Below, in pieces: positions 51,870 to 61,074 of a stretch of 64,000 nt of DNA; position 1 is the stretch's first letter, and every line of letters begins with the position of its first letter. The translations under genes were made by a program, and so were the position numbers. The DNA comes from Bacillus sp. SORGH_AS_0510 (GTDB lineage: Bacteria > Bacillota > Bacilli > Bacillales > Cytobacillaceae): NCBI RefSeq assembly GCF_030818775.1, contig NZ_JAUTAU010000001.1, forward strand, positions 3,228,001 through 3,292,000. Reading direction: 5' to 3'. Under the pieces are notes generated by a model. That model had not been told where the DNA came from, ran no database searches, and was given only the letters and a program-made list of their open reading frames with translations.

Positions 51870-53756
51870 TTAATTCAACACCATAATTTTACAAATATCA
51901 TTTGTAAATTCAACTGGATCCTGAATTGGTAATCCTTCAATTAATAATGCTTGATTGAATAATAACTTTGTATAGAGGTCTACCTTTCCTTTGTCATTCT
52001 CAAAAGCATCTTTTAATGATTGGAATACTTCATGATTCTTATTAATTTCTAGTACTTTTTCTGCTTTGATATTTTGATTATCTGGCATTGCAGCAAGGAT
52101 TTTTTCCATTTCGATGGAGATTTCACCCTCAGATGCCAGGCAAACAGGATGGGACTTTAGTCTCTTAGAAACTCTTACATCCTTCACTTTTCCAGCTAGT
52201 ATATTTTTCATATATTCTAAAAGTTCTTGGTGCTCGTTATCCTGTACTTCGGAATCTTCCTTCGTTTCTTCCCCTTCAAGACCAAGATCCCCACTTGAGA
52301 TGGATTTAAATTCTTTTTCTTTATAAGACATGATCATCTTGATAGCGAATTCATCAATATCTTCAGTAAAGAATAAGATATCATACCCTTTTTCAGTAAC
52401 AAATTCAGTCTGTGGCAGTTTTTCTAATCTCTCAACTGATTCTCCTGCTGCATAGTAAATGTACTTTTGTTCCTCAGGCATTTTTGAAACGTATTCTTCT
52501 AAAGTAATCAAATCCTTTTCTTTGGAAGAGTAGAACATTAACAAATCCTGTAATACTTCTTTATTGGCGCCAAAGTCACTATATACACCATATTTTAATT
52601 GGCGTCCAAAGGAATTATAGAATTCTTCATACTTTTCTCGTTCATTTTTCAAGAGGCTCTGTAATTCGCTTTTAATCTTTTTGTTAATATTTTTAGCGAT
52701 CAGCTTCAACTGACGATCATGCTGCAGCATTTCTCTAGAAATATTAAGTGATAAATCTTCTGAATCAACCATCCCTTTTACGAAACTGAAATAGTCTGGA
52801 AGCAGGTCGGCACACTTATCCATGATTAATACACCGTTCGAATACAGCTCTAGACCTTTCTCAAATTCCTTAGAGTAAAAGTCAAAAGGAATTTTTTCTG
52901 GGATATATAAAATCGCATTATAACGGATTGTTCCGTCAACACTTATATGAACATGTTTAATCGGTTTATCAAAGCCATAGCGCTTTTCCGCATAAAAATT
53001 TTGATAGTCTTCATCTGTTAATTCACTTTTATTCTTTCTCCAAATAGGAACCATACTATTGATGATTTGTTCTTCTTGATAGTCCTCGTATTCCGAATCA
53101 CTGCCTTCTTTCAGCCTTCTTCCGGTGATATCCATTTTAATTGGATAGCGAATAAAATCTGAGTATTTTTTGATAATTGTCTTGAGGCGGTATTCTTCTA
53201 AATACTCATCATAGCTTTCATCTTCTGTATTATCTTTAATTTTTAAAATAATTTCAGTTCCTACTGAATCCTTTGTAACCGGCTCAATAGTATAGCCCTC
53301 GGCACCCTCAGATTCCCACTTATATGCTTCATCGCTTCCTAAAGCTTTACTAATAACAGTCACTACATCTGCAACCATGAATGCAGCATAAAACCCGACA
53401 CCAAATTGCCCGATAATGTCGTAACCGTCTTTTAATTCATTCTCTCTTTTAAATGCTAAAGATCCACTCTTTGCAATTGTTCCAAGGTTATTTTCCAACT
53501 CTTCCTTTGTCATACCAATACCAGTGTCGATAATTCTCAACGTACGGTTTTCTTTATTTGCAACCACTTTAATAAAGTAATTATCTTGGTCAAAACTTAA
53601 TGTCTCGTCAGTTAAGGCCTTGTAATAGATTTTATCAATCGCATCACTGGCATTAGAAATTAACTCTCGTAAGAAAATTTCACGATGAGTATAGATGGAG
53701 TTGATCATCATGTCTAATAATCGTTTGGATTCTGCTTTAAACTGTTTTGTTTCCAT
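51870..53756 (-). CDS. htpG: Chaperone HtpG (Hsp90)
   Basis: HtpG is the bacterial Hsp90, an ATP-dependent dimeric chaperone. The N-terminal GHKL ATPase motifs are [26 protein letters not shown] and [12 protein letters not shown]; a middle and a C-terminal dimerisation domain follow. It has 628 residues, the family length. The ATG follows AAAGGAGAGG. A perfect CIRCE operator (53802-53828) lies about 46 bases upstream, which implies HrcA control, in contrast to B. subtilis where htpG is CIRCE-independent. Confidence 0.95.
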   Translation of the reverse strand: METKQFKAESKRLLDMMINSIYTHREIFLRELISNASDAIDKIYYKALTDETLSFDQDNYFIKVVANKENRTLRIIDTGIGMTKEELENNLGTIAKSGSLAFKRENELKDGYDIIGQFGVGFYAAFMVADVVTVISKALGSDEAYKWESEGAEGYTIEPVTKDSVGTEIILKIKDNTEDESYDEYLEEYRLKTIIKKYSDFIRYPIKMDITGRRLKEGSDSEYEDYQEEQIINSMVPIWRKNKSELTDEDYQNFYAEKRYGFDKPIKHVHISVDGTIRYNAILYIPEKIPFDFYSKEFEKGLELYSNGVLIMDKCADLLPDYFSFVKGMVDSEDLSLNISREMLQHDRQLKLIAKNINKKIKSELQSLLKNEREKYEEFYNSFGRQLKYGVYSDFGANKEVLQDLLMFYSSKEKDLITLEEYVSKMPEEQKYIYYAAGESVERLEKLPQTEFVTEKGYDILFFTEDIDEFAIKMIMSYKEKEFKSISSGDLGLEGEETKEDSEVQDNEHQELLEYMKNILAGKVKDVRVSKRLKSHPVCLASEGEISIEMEKILAAMPDNQNIKAEKVLEINKNHEVFQSLKDAFENDKGKVDLYTKLLFNQALLIEGLPIQDPVEFTNDICKIMVLN

Positions 53757-53801
53757 TAAGACCTCTCCTTTATTTTTGCGTTTTCACAGCAACATCTATT
53801 T

Positions 53802-53828
53802 TTAGCACTCTGAAACATAGAGTGCTAA
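53802..53828 (-). promoter_or_regulatory. CIRCE operator of htpG
   Basis: TTAGCACTC-N9-GAGTGCTAA is the perfect HrcA-binding inverted repeat. It is upstream of htpG and nowhere else in the window. Confidence 0.95.
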
Positions 53829-53875
53829 CCCAATATTTAAATATCATATTTAATTCATTTCTGTCAATAATTTGA

Positions 53876-55489
53876 CTAGTTTAATTTCTTTAACCATTTT
53901 CTTTGTTGCAGACTGCATACTATGTAAAACAGCAGAGAAACACCAGTTACACAAAATGACCCTTTCCACGTCAAAGGATTATCAATATAAAATCCTGTAA
54001 AGCTGCCAGCAACTCCAAGCATACCTAGATATGCTAACTGTTTCTTTTGATTTTCATAGATTTGAAATTGGAATTCCTTTTTTTTCTCTGTTTCCTTTAA
54101 TGCAAGAAGTTTGTGTGGAATTTCAATCATTTCATTAATGGAGTGAAACACTCGGAAAATAGGCTGTGACTGAATCCATTTTACGATTAGTTTCCATTTG
54201 TTTTGGTTCCCTTGATTCAGCCACTCCATAAATCCAGGTTTGGCAATTTTCAAGAACTCTTGATTCGGGTTTATCGTATGTAGCATCCCTTCTATCGTTA
54301 CAAATGAACGTCCTAAAAAAATAAACCTAGTTGGAACTTGAATAGGAAGTGATTTTACCATATCGTTAAGATCCTTTTTTACTTGAAAAAGATCCATTTC
54401 TTTCAACTGATTTAAATCAATTGACAATGCTTCCTTTAAAACAGGTTCAATTGTTTTGAGATTCGTATCTGGAAGTAAGAACCCTAAATCAGATAATACT
54501 TTTACAGCCATTGAATAGTTCTTTGCTAATATGGCCTGTAGAAGTTCTTGAAAATTCGCCGCATCTTTTTTCGAAATTTCGCCTACCATCCCAAAATCAA
54601 GAAGTACTATCGTCCCATCTGATTTTACTAGTACGTTCCCTGCATGTGGGTCTGCATGAAATGTTCCGGCTTCTAACCACTGAGGAATAAAAATCCGAAA
54701 TAATCGTTGTGATAATTCTTCTCTATCAATCGTGTAACGGTCTAAAAACTCCTCATCTGTGATTCTTGTACCTTCAACCCAATCCATTACTAAAACCTGT
54801 GAGGTGCATAGCCGAGAATATACTTTTGGGATTATCAAATTGGGAATTGATTGAAACCGTTGTCTAAAATGGTTAACCGATTCCATCTCTTTCGTAAAAT
54901 CAACTTCTCTTTCAATGACTGTCTTTAACTCTTGGAATAACATTTTAAAGTTAATGAACCCCTTTGGAACAGGTGCAAAATGGTGGGCAAACCAAATAAT
55001 AATAGAAAGTGAGCGAAAATCAGATCGAATGATAGACCTAATTATCGGCCGCTGCACCTTTACTGCAACATCAGTACCATCTATAAGTTTCCCTCGATAC
55101 ACTTCCCCTATGGATGCGGATGCTATGGCAGCTGTATCAATTGATAGCAGCTTTTCTTCAATCGGCCCCTCCCACTCCCTTTCCAAGACTAGCTTTATCT
55201 CTTTCCATGGAGAAGCCGGTACATTATCCACTAAATCTTGAATTTGTTCGACAAATTTTCCGGGAAGTAGATCTGCACGTATGCTTAGAAATTGACCTAC
55301 TTTGATTAATAGGCCCTCTAACTCAAACAATGTTTGTCGGAACTCTTGACCGATCCTGCCCCATAACTTTTCTCTCTCGGATAAAGGTTTTCTTAATAAC
55401 CGGAACCAGTAAAATCTTATTAATACAGATAAGGCAAAGCACAAGATTCTCCACATACGGTACCAATTTTTATTTTTATTTTTATTCAT
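53876..55489 (-). CDS. ABC1/UbiB-family atypical kinase
   Basis: The 537-residue protein belongs to the ABC1/UbiB (AarF) family of protein-kinase-like proteins. The family's KxGQ region is GLLIKVGQFLSIRADLLPGK, the A-rich loop is ASASIGEVYRGKLIDGTDVA with VKVQRP (lysine of the kinase fold), and the catalytic part is GTFHADPHAGNVLV with LLDFGMVGE. Two C-terminal transmembrane helices follow (near 485 and 510). UbiB supports ubiquinone or isoprenoid biosynthesis; Bacilli lack ubiquinone, so the role is unknown. ATG 55489 follows GAGGAG. It lies upstream of nothing related and has 52-bp array 3 in front. Confidence 0.9.
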   Translation of the reverse strand: MNKNKNKNWYRMWRILCFALSVLIRFYWFRLLRKPLSEREKLWGRIGQEFRQTLFELEGLLIKVGQFLSIRADLLPGKFVEQIQDLVDNVPASPWKEIKLVLEREWEGPIEEKLLSIDTAAIASASIGEVYRGKLIDGTDVAVKVQRPIIRSIIRSDFRSLSIIIWFAHHFAPVPKGFINFKMLFQELKTVIEREVDFTKEMESVNHFRQRFQSIPNLIIPKVYSRLCTSQVLVMDWVEGTRITDEEFLDRYTIDREELSQRLFRIFIPQWLEAGTFHADPHAGNVLVKSDGTIVLLDFGMVGEISKKDAANFQELLQAILAKNYSMAVKVLSDLGFLLPDTNLKTIEPVLKEALSIDLNQLKEMDLFQVKKDLNDMVKSLPIQVPTRFIFLGRSFVTIEGMLHTINPNQEFLKIAKPGFMEWLNQGNQNKWKLIVKWIQSQPIFRVFHSINEMIEIPHKLLALKETEKKKEFQFQIYENQKKQLAYLGMLGVAGSFTGFYIDNPLTWKGSFCVTGVSLLFYIVCSLQQRKWLKKLN

Positions 55490-55583
55490 TAGTAAAGCTC
55501 CTCTCAAACAGGTAGATGAGAAAATCCTTTTGTGTAAATTTTACCAGTAAGTCTTCATGCATGTATATTATTATTTATTATTA

Positions 55584-55863
55584 CGGTCAATGGGCACTAG
55601 TCCGTTCCACAAGTTCCCATGATGGCGGAATTATCCGGGCTACGGGCTCTAGTCCGTCTCACTAGTTCCCATGATGGCGGAATTATCCGGGCTACGGGCT
55701 CTAGTCCGTCTCACTAGTTCCCATGATGGCGGAATTATCCGGGCTACGGGCCCTAGTCCCTTACTCTAGTTCCCGTGATGGCAAAATTATTCAGTCTACG
55801 GGCACTAGTCCCTTACTCTAGTTCCCATGATGACAGATTTATCCCGGCTACGGGCTCTAGTCG
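55584..55863. repeat. Tandem array 3: about five 52-bp units
   Basis: CTAGTC recurs at 55597, 55649, 55701, 55753, 55805 and 55857, exactly 52 bp apart. Each unit contains GGGCTCTAGTCC, CTAGTTCCCATGATGG and GGGCTACGGG, with a partly paired GGGnnCTAG...CTAGTTCCC hairpin. It lies between the NCS2 gene's stop and the ABC1 gene's start. The period equals that of arrays 1 and 2. Confidence 0.95.
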
Positions 55864-55868
55864 AAAAA

Positions 55869-55893
55869 AAAACCAGGCAACTGCCTGGTTTTA
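55869..55893 (-). terminator. Terminator of the NCS2 permease gene
   Basis: AAAACCAGGCA pairs with TGCCTGGTTTT with a 2-base core loop, directly past the stop. Confidence 0.88.
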
Positions 55894-57180
55894 TTAGAGT
55901 GATCCTAATATAAAATAGACCAAGAAGAAAAATGCAATCACGTACATTGTAACGGAGACTTCCTTCTTTCGACCTGTTACCACCTTTAAAATGGGATAGG
56001 CGATAAATCCAAATGCAATCCCGTTTGCAATACTAAAAGATAGAGGCATGATTGCCATCATTAAATAAGCTGGAAAGGCTTCTGTAAAATCACTAAAAGG
56101 TATTTCTTTCAAACTCTGAACCATTAAACAACCTACAATAATCAGAACCGGTGCAATCGCTTCGTTCGGAATGACTTTAAAAAGTGGAACTAGAAAAAGT
56201 GCCGGTAAAAACAACAATCCAGTTGTAAACGAAGTTAAACCTGTTTTTCCTCCGGCAGCAATCCCAGTAGCCGATTCAGCTGCTGTTGTCGTTGGACTAC
56301 AGCCTAGTAATCCTGCACTCATAACGGATAAAGCATTTGCCTGAAAAGATTTTTGAAACTTTGACTTATCAGGAAGCATCCCAAGCTGTGCCCCCATATT
56401 TTGAAAGATGATTACCATTGACAATGAGAAAACAGCTGTCCAGAAATTGACCGTACCAATTTGGCTAAAATCAAATGCAAGGAAAATCTGATCGTATCCA
56501 CTAAAGGAAAAACTAAAATCCTTAAGAGAAGAGAAATCCACGATACCAAGTACTGCACCAATTAAGGTACCAGCAATAATCCCAATCAAGAAGTTCCCTT
56601 TCACATTACGCAAGAAAAGCGGAACTAAAATGACCAATGAAAGGATTGTCGTAAGTGTATGCGGACTTCCCAAGTCTCCAAGTTGTACAAATGTACCTTC
56701 ACTCGCTTCGATAATACCTCCATTTTTCAATCCTAAAAAAGCGATAAAAAGACCAATTCCAGAAGTCATCGAATGAATCATTGTTTTCGGAATGGAGCGT
56801 GATAGATACTCCGCTCCTTTGGTCACTGTTGTAAGGAAAAAGATTAGCCCCGCAATAAAAACAACCGCAAGTGCTTGTTGCCATGATAGCCCAAGTGAAA
56901 AGACAAGCGTAAAAACAAAAAATGCATTGTCTCCCATACCCGGTATAAGGACTAACGGTGAATTCGCCCATAATGCCATCAACATACAACCCAAAAAACA
57001 GCTAATTACTGTTACTAGTGTGACAGCCTCATACGGCATACCTGCCTTACTCAAAATCGCTCCGTTGACAGCGATGATATAAGCGACTGTCATAAACGTT
57101 GTTAATCCAGCAAGTACCTCAGTACGTATACTGGTTTGTTGTTTATTAATCTGAAATAATCCATTTAAAATTTTTTCCAA
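55894..57180 (-). CDS. NCS2-family purine permease (AzgA/PbuG type)
   Basis: The 428-residue permease has about twelve to fourteen transmembrane segments. The N-terminal motif TEVLAGLTTFMTVAYIIAVN and PLVLIPGMGDNAFFVFTLVF are typical of AzgA-like adenine/guanine/hypoxanthine carriers, and the TTTAAESATGIAAGGKTGLT motif near residue 285 holds the conserved TxxE. The TTG start at 57180 lies 10 bases after AAGGGG. No purine riboswitch was found upstream. It is divergent from a Crp-type regulator, with a palindrome between them; deoD is the next gene after the regulator, which points to purine base salvage. Confidence 0.88.
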   Translation of the reverse strand: MEKILNGLFQINKQQTSIRTEVLAGLTTFMTVAYIIAVNGAILSKAGMPYEAVTLVTVISCFLGCMLMALWANSPLVLIPGMGDNAFFVFTLVFSLGLSWQQALAVVFIAGLIFFLTTVTKGAEYLSRSIPKTMIHSMTSGIGLFIAFLGLKNGGIIEASEGTFVQLGDLGSPHTLTTILSLVILVPLFLRNVKGNFLIGIIAGTLIGAVLGIVDFSSLKDFSFSFSGYDQIFLAFDFSQIGTVNFWTAVFSLSMVIIFQNMGAQLGMLPDKSKFQKSFQANALSVMSAGLLGCSPTTTAAESATGIAAGGKTGLTSFTTGLLFLPALFLVPLFKVIPNEAIAPVLIIVGCLMVQSLKEIPFSDFTEAFPAYLMMAIMPLSFSIANGIAFGFIAYPILKVVTGRKKEVSVTMYVIAFFFLVYFILGSL

Positions 57181-57202
57181 CCGTATTTACCCCTTTTTGA
57201 TT

Positions 57203-57229
57203 ACACGAGTTCAATAATGTAAATCGTGT
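57203..57229. promoter_or_regulatory. Inverted repeat between the purine permease and the Crp-type regulator
   Basis: ACACGA and TCGTGT are separated by 15 bases, with the half-site centres 21 bp (two helical turns) apart, and the right half abuts a TATAAT (57230-57235). It could be the binding site of the Crp-type regulator. Confidence 0.45.
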
Positions 57230-57288
57230 TATAATTAGCTAATAACATTTATTATCTTGTTACCAAGACCCCGAAAGGTTGTATGTTC

Positions 57289-58005
57289 ATGATTACCAAT
57301 ATCTCAGAAATCACAATTTTCTCGGATATTCCTGAGGTTGATTTACCAAATATCCTACCTCTTTTAAAGGAACGAAAATTTAAAAAGAACCATGTCCTCA
57401 TGTTTGAAAATGATAAAGGTGATGATGTTTATATCATCCGTTCAGGAATGGTGAAAATTTATCGTAATCATGAAGGAAAGGAAATTGTCCTCAGCATAGC
57501 CATGCCTGGAGATATCGTAGGAGAAGTAGAAGCCTTGTCTAATGACAACCATCGAATTTCCTCTATTGAAGCACTTGAAAATGTGTCCGCCTGGCAAATT
57601 ACGAAACAGGACTTCCTAATGATCGTAGATAAATATCCTTCTGTATTAAGAAAAGCCTATATGATTTTGGTAGAACGCACACGAATGCTCAACCGTTTAG
57701 TTCGCTACTTAACCTTTTATGATGTTCGGACCAAAGCAGCGAATTTGCTCATGGACCTCTATTATAATTTTGGTGAACCTAGTGGCACAATTTTTAAAAT
57801 TGATTTTAAAATTAATCAATCTTTATTAGCCTCGATGTTGGGTGTAACTAGAGAATCCATATCAAAAACATTGGGTGACTTTCAAAATGAAGGTCTAATT
57901 GATATTCGTGAAAAATATTTTTACCTTTTAGATAAGACTCGATTGGAAGCAATGTGTAGTGAAACAGAAGAAGTTCCAACCTTAAGAAAGTGGTATAACA
58001 TTTAA
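57289..58005 (+). CDS. Crp/Fnr-family transcriptional regulator
   Basis: An N-terminal cyclic-nucleotide-binding-like beta barrel (about 10-120; VYIIRSGMVKIYRNHEGKEI, GDIVGEVEAL) is joined by a dimerisation helix (RTRMLNRLVRYL) to a C-terminal helix-turn-helix (SLLASMLGVTRESISKTLGD). No Fnr-type N-terminal cysteine cluster is present. The length of 238-240 is standard. Either ATG 57283 or 57289 can serve; 57289 is 10 bases after AAAGG and 57283 only 4. It is divergent from the purine permease and upstream of deoD, so purine metabolism is a likely target; the effector is unknown. Confidence 0.87.
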   Translation: MITNISEITIFSDIPEVDLPNILPLLKERKFKKNHVLMFENDKGDDVYIIRSGMVKIYRNHEGKEIVLSIAMPGDIVGEVEALSNDNHRISSIEALENVSAWQITKQDFLMIVDKYPSVLRKAYMILVERTRMLNRLVRYLTFYDVRTKAANLLMDLYYNFGEPSGTIFKIDFKINQSLLASMLGVTRESISKTLGDFQNEGLIDIREKYFYLLDKTRLEAMCSETEEVPTLRKWYNI

Positions 58006-58183
58006 CGCATTCCTACTATACCAAATGAAAGCGTTCTAATCAGTTATCTCAGTAACGAATATTTTGTTAACTGGTTCACAAAAATGAAGTTATCCCTTTA
58101 ACAGATTGTAATATGACAATGTGGTATGCTAATTTTGAAAATATGAAGCTAGATACTATTACAGTCTACGGGAGGATTTTGAG

Positions 58184-58888
58184 ATGAGTGTACATATTGA
58201 AGCAAAGGTTGGAGATATCGCTGAAGCTGTCTTACTGCCAGGTGATCCATTACGCGCAAAATACATTGCAGAAACATTTTTGGATGATGCGGTCTGCTAT
58301 AACAATGTTCGCGGAATGTTAGGATATACAGGTACATATAAAGGAAAGCGTGTATCTGTTCAAGGTACTGGCATGGGTATGCCCTCTGCATCCATTTACA
58401 TTCATGAACTTATCACAGAATATGGTGCAAAAAACCTTATCCGAATTGGTACCTGTGGTGCAATTCAATCAGATGTAAAAATCCGTGATGTCATTATCGC
58501 ACAAGCTGCTGCAACCGATTCCATGATAATTCGTGATAGTTTCCCAGGATATGCTGTCCCTCAAACCGCAGACTTCAAATTAATAAAAAACGCTTATGAG
58601 TTTGGAAAAGAAAAAGGACTAAATCTACATGTAGGAACAGTTCTTTCGTCAGACATTTTTTATTCTGAAAAGGAAGACCCGTATAGCAAACTAAGTAAAC
58701 ACGGTGTTCTTGCCGTAGAAATGGAAGCCGCGGGCCTATATTACCTAACAGCTAAATTTGGTGTAAAAGGCTTAACTCTTTTAACAGTTAGTGACCATAT
58801 CCTAACAGGGGAACAAACTACTTCTCAAGAGCGTCAAACTACTTTTAACGAAATGATTGAAGTTGCCCTTGAGACCATTATTCGGTAA
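58184..58888 (+). CDS. deoD: Purine nucleoside phosphorylase DeoD type
   Basis: DeoD splits purine nucleosides with phosphate. It is hexameric. The 234-residue protein has the family hallmarks: [20 protein letters not shown], then [20 protein letters not shown] and [19 protein letters not shown] with the phosphate-binding Gly-rich segment. The active-site acidic region [20 protein letters not shown] is followed by VSDHILTGE, holding the catalytic Asp. ATG 58184 follows GGGAGG. It lies 178 bp after the Crp-type regulator and ends in a strong terminator. Confidence 0.95.
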   Translation: MSVHIEAKVGDIAEAVLLPGDPLRAKYIAETFLDDAVCYNNVRGMLGYTGTYKGKRVSVQGTGMGMPSASIYIHELITEYGAKNLIRIGTCGAIQSDVKIRDVIIAQAAATDSMIIRDSFPGYAVPQTADFKLIKNAYEFGKEKGLNLHVGTVLSSDIFYSEKEDPYSKLSKHGVLAVEMEAAGLYYLTAKFGVKGLTLLTVSDHILTGEQTTSQERQTTFNEMIEVALETIIR

Positions 58889-58901
58889 CTCTAAAGAGTG
58901 A

Positions 58902-58940
58902 TTAAAGAAAGAGCAGCTTACTAGGCTGCTCTTTCTTTAA
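58902..58940. terminator. Bidirectional terminator after deoD
   Basis: A 16-bp perfect stem (TTAAAGAAAGAGCAGC with its complement) and a 7-base loop; it overlaps the stop of the convergent YhgE-like gene. Confidence 0.9.
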
Positions 58941-60964
58941 GGAATAATTTTCGTGGCTCTTGCCTTTTGTGCTGTTCGTTCAATCCTGTTCTCTAAAGGC
59001 TTTTTTAAGACAAGGGCTAAAAGGAAACTTGCTGTTGCAAAAGCCAATAAGTACATAATATCCCTTATAACCACCTCTCTTACCATTCCTCCAACCGTCT
59101 CACGAAGCATGCTTACCGCGTAAGTGAATGGCATAAAAGGATTCAATGCTTGAAAAAAAGATGATGTCGTACTTACTGGAAAAGTTGCACCGGAACTCGA
59201 GATTTGCAAGACCAAGAAAATGATTGCTAACCCTTTTCCAATATTGCCAAACACAGAACATAAAGTATACGTGATGATGATAAATACCATGCTTACAAGA
59301 ATGCTTAACAATACAAACCAAAGCTTATCAACTACATACGCGTGAATTAAAAACAAATCTCCTAAAGAGACAATGGCAGCCTGAAATATTCCAATGGTCA
59401 AAAAAGTCAGGAGTCTCCCTAAATACATCTGATAACCACGATAGTCACCATTAGGATTTTCTACATCTACTCTAAGGGAGGCTATAAGTAGTGTCGCTCC
59501 AACCCAAAGTGCCAGCATCGTATAAAAAGGTGACATAGCTGAACCATAATTAGGGATTGGAAAGATCCTTTTTGTCTCTAATAGTATGGGATTAGAAAGG
59601 AAGCTGCTTTCTTTCTCAGGATCATGCTTTAAAAGTTCAATCAGATCATTAATATTCACACTTCTCTCGAATTGTCGAATCTTATTTGCTGCATTTTTAA
59701 TTTGTGACTCAAATCCTGGAAGATCATTTCTAGCAAAATCGGCTGCTTTGTGAATCATCTTTTCCACTTCAGGAAGTTTTGTACGAACAAGATTTGCTGC
59801 TTTTCTAATATCATCCTCCAATTTCGGCAAGTCGGTCCTTACAAAATCAGCTGCTTTATGTACTTTTTGTTCAACAACAGGCAACTCATTACTAATAAAG
59901 TTAGAAGCAGTGGCCATATCATTTTCCACCGAGGTTACTTTTTGTTTAAGCCCTAAATGAATTTCTTGCACTGTTGCATGAATTTTTTCTAATTCAGCTT
60001 GAAACTTCCTTAACGCTTCCTGATTTTCATCTGTATTAACCTGATCCGACTCCTGTGCACTTGCAATTGCCTCCTGTACTTTTTTCTCGATATCCGAAAT
60101 ATTCGTTAAAACATCCGAAATAATAGAAGAGGCCCCTTTTAAATCTGTCATCTTCCCTTGAAGAGCTACAATCTTGTCACCAGCTTCATGAATGCGAGGT
60201 AAAGCACTTTCAACCTTTAATATACTTTCCCCTGCTTTTTGAATCTCTGGGATTCTTTGTTCCAGTTCAATCACTTTCTGCCCTTTCTCGTGTAATTCCG
60301 GCAATTCCCCTTCAAGTTCTATTGCTTTCGCTCCCAATTCATGAATCTGTGGTAATGCCTTTTCAAGCTCAAAGATCTGATTTTCCACTTTTTGAATGGA
60401 TGGCAAATTTTTCTCCAATTCCACCCCTACCTTGAAAAATCCCGAAAAAATCGCATCACCTACCGACTTAATAAAAGCTTGACTAATTTGCGATGTCACA
60501 CTTGAGGCGCCCGAGCTCGCAATTTTAGGGGCAACCGCATTAATTTTTTCATTTACTCCGAACTCAATTTTAGGCTTTTGTGGGTTTATTTCTAAAATAC
60601 TCGTTAACTTTTTGGAGAAGTCCTTGGGAATAATTAAATATGCATAATATTTTCCGCTTCGTACTCCTCTCACCGCCTGACCCTCGTTTACAAATATCCA
60701 GCCAAGCTTATGATTTTCTTTTAAGGTATGGATAATTTCATCTCCAACATTGATCCTCTTACCATTTAGTTCAGCTCCTACATCTCCGTTCGTAACAGCG
60801 ACTTTAATGCCGGAAGTGTTACTGTATGGATCCCACATAGACTTGATATTAAACCAAGCATAAGCGGATGGTAATACCATTAGAGCGAAAATTAATAACA
60901 CAACGGTTGGAACTCTAAAAATATTGATCCAGTCAGTTTTATATATACCCCAAACCCTTCCCAT
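58937..60964 (-). CDS. YhgE/Pip-family membrane protein
   Basis: The 675-residue protein has an N-terminal transmembrane helix (about 15-37; VVLLIFALMVLPSAYAWFNI), a long extracytoplasmic region, and about five C-terminal transmembrane helices (about 480-660) of the ABC-2 type. YhgE/Pip proteins act as phage infection receptors in Lactococcus and Enterococcus and as accessory parts of ESX/T7SS-type secretion in others. The external region (about 190-430) is built from repeats of about 19-23 residues such as LPEVEKMIHKAADFARND and LPRIHEAGDKIVALQ, a likely coiled coil. ATG 60964 follows AAGGGTG. No secretion genes are adjacent. Confidence 0.9.
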   Translation of the reverse strand: MGRVWGIYKTDWINIFRVPTVVLLIFALMVLPSAYAWFNIKSMWDPYSNTSGIKVAVTNGDVGAELNGKRINVGDEIIHTLKENHKLGWIFVNEGQAVRGVRSGKYYAYLIIPKDFSKKLTSILEINPQKPKIEFGVNEKINAVAPKIASSGASSVTSQISQAFIKSVGDAIFSGFFKVGVELEKNLPSIQKVENQIFELEKALPQIHELGAKAIELEGELPELHEKGQKVIELEQRIPEIQKAGESILKVESALPRIHEAGDKIVALQGKMTDLKGASSIISDVLTNISDIEKKVQEAIASAQESDQVNTDENQEALRKFQAELEKIHATVQEIHLGLKQKVTSVENDMATASNFISNELPVVEQKVHKAADFVRTDLPKLEDDIRKAANLVRTKLPEVEKMIHKAADFARNDLPGFESQIKNAANKIRQFERSVNINDLIELLKHDPEKESSFLSNPILLETKRIFPIPNYGSAMSPFYTMLALWVGATLLIASLRVDVENPNGDYRGYQMYLGRLLTFLTIGIFQAAIVSLGDLFLIHAYVVDKLWFVLLSILVSMVFIIITYTLCSVFGNIGKGLAIIFLVLQISSSGATFPVSTTSSFFQALNPFMPFTYAVSMLRETVGGMVREVVIRDIMYLLAFATASFLLALVLKKPLENRIERTAQKARATKIIP

Positions 60965-61033
60965 CCGCTTTCACCCTTATCATTGACATTTTCTCTTGTT
61001 TAGCTTTAGGAAAAGTAATTGAATTAATGCATA

Positions 61034-61070
61034 AAAAAGACTGCCCAAGAAATTCTTAGGCAGTCTTTTT
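61034..61070 (-). terminator. Terminator of ltaS
   Basis: AAAAAGACTGCC pairs with GGCAGTCTTTTT across a 13-base loop, four bases past the ltaS stop on the minus strand. Confidence 0.85.
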
Positions 61071-61074
61071 GAAT

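Noticed and set aside
57181..57288. Purine riboswitch ahead of the NCS2 permease
   Set aside because: The 100-bp gap lacks the conserved purine-aptamer core.
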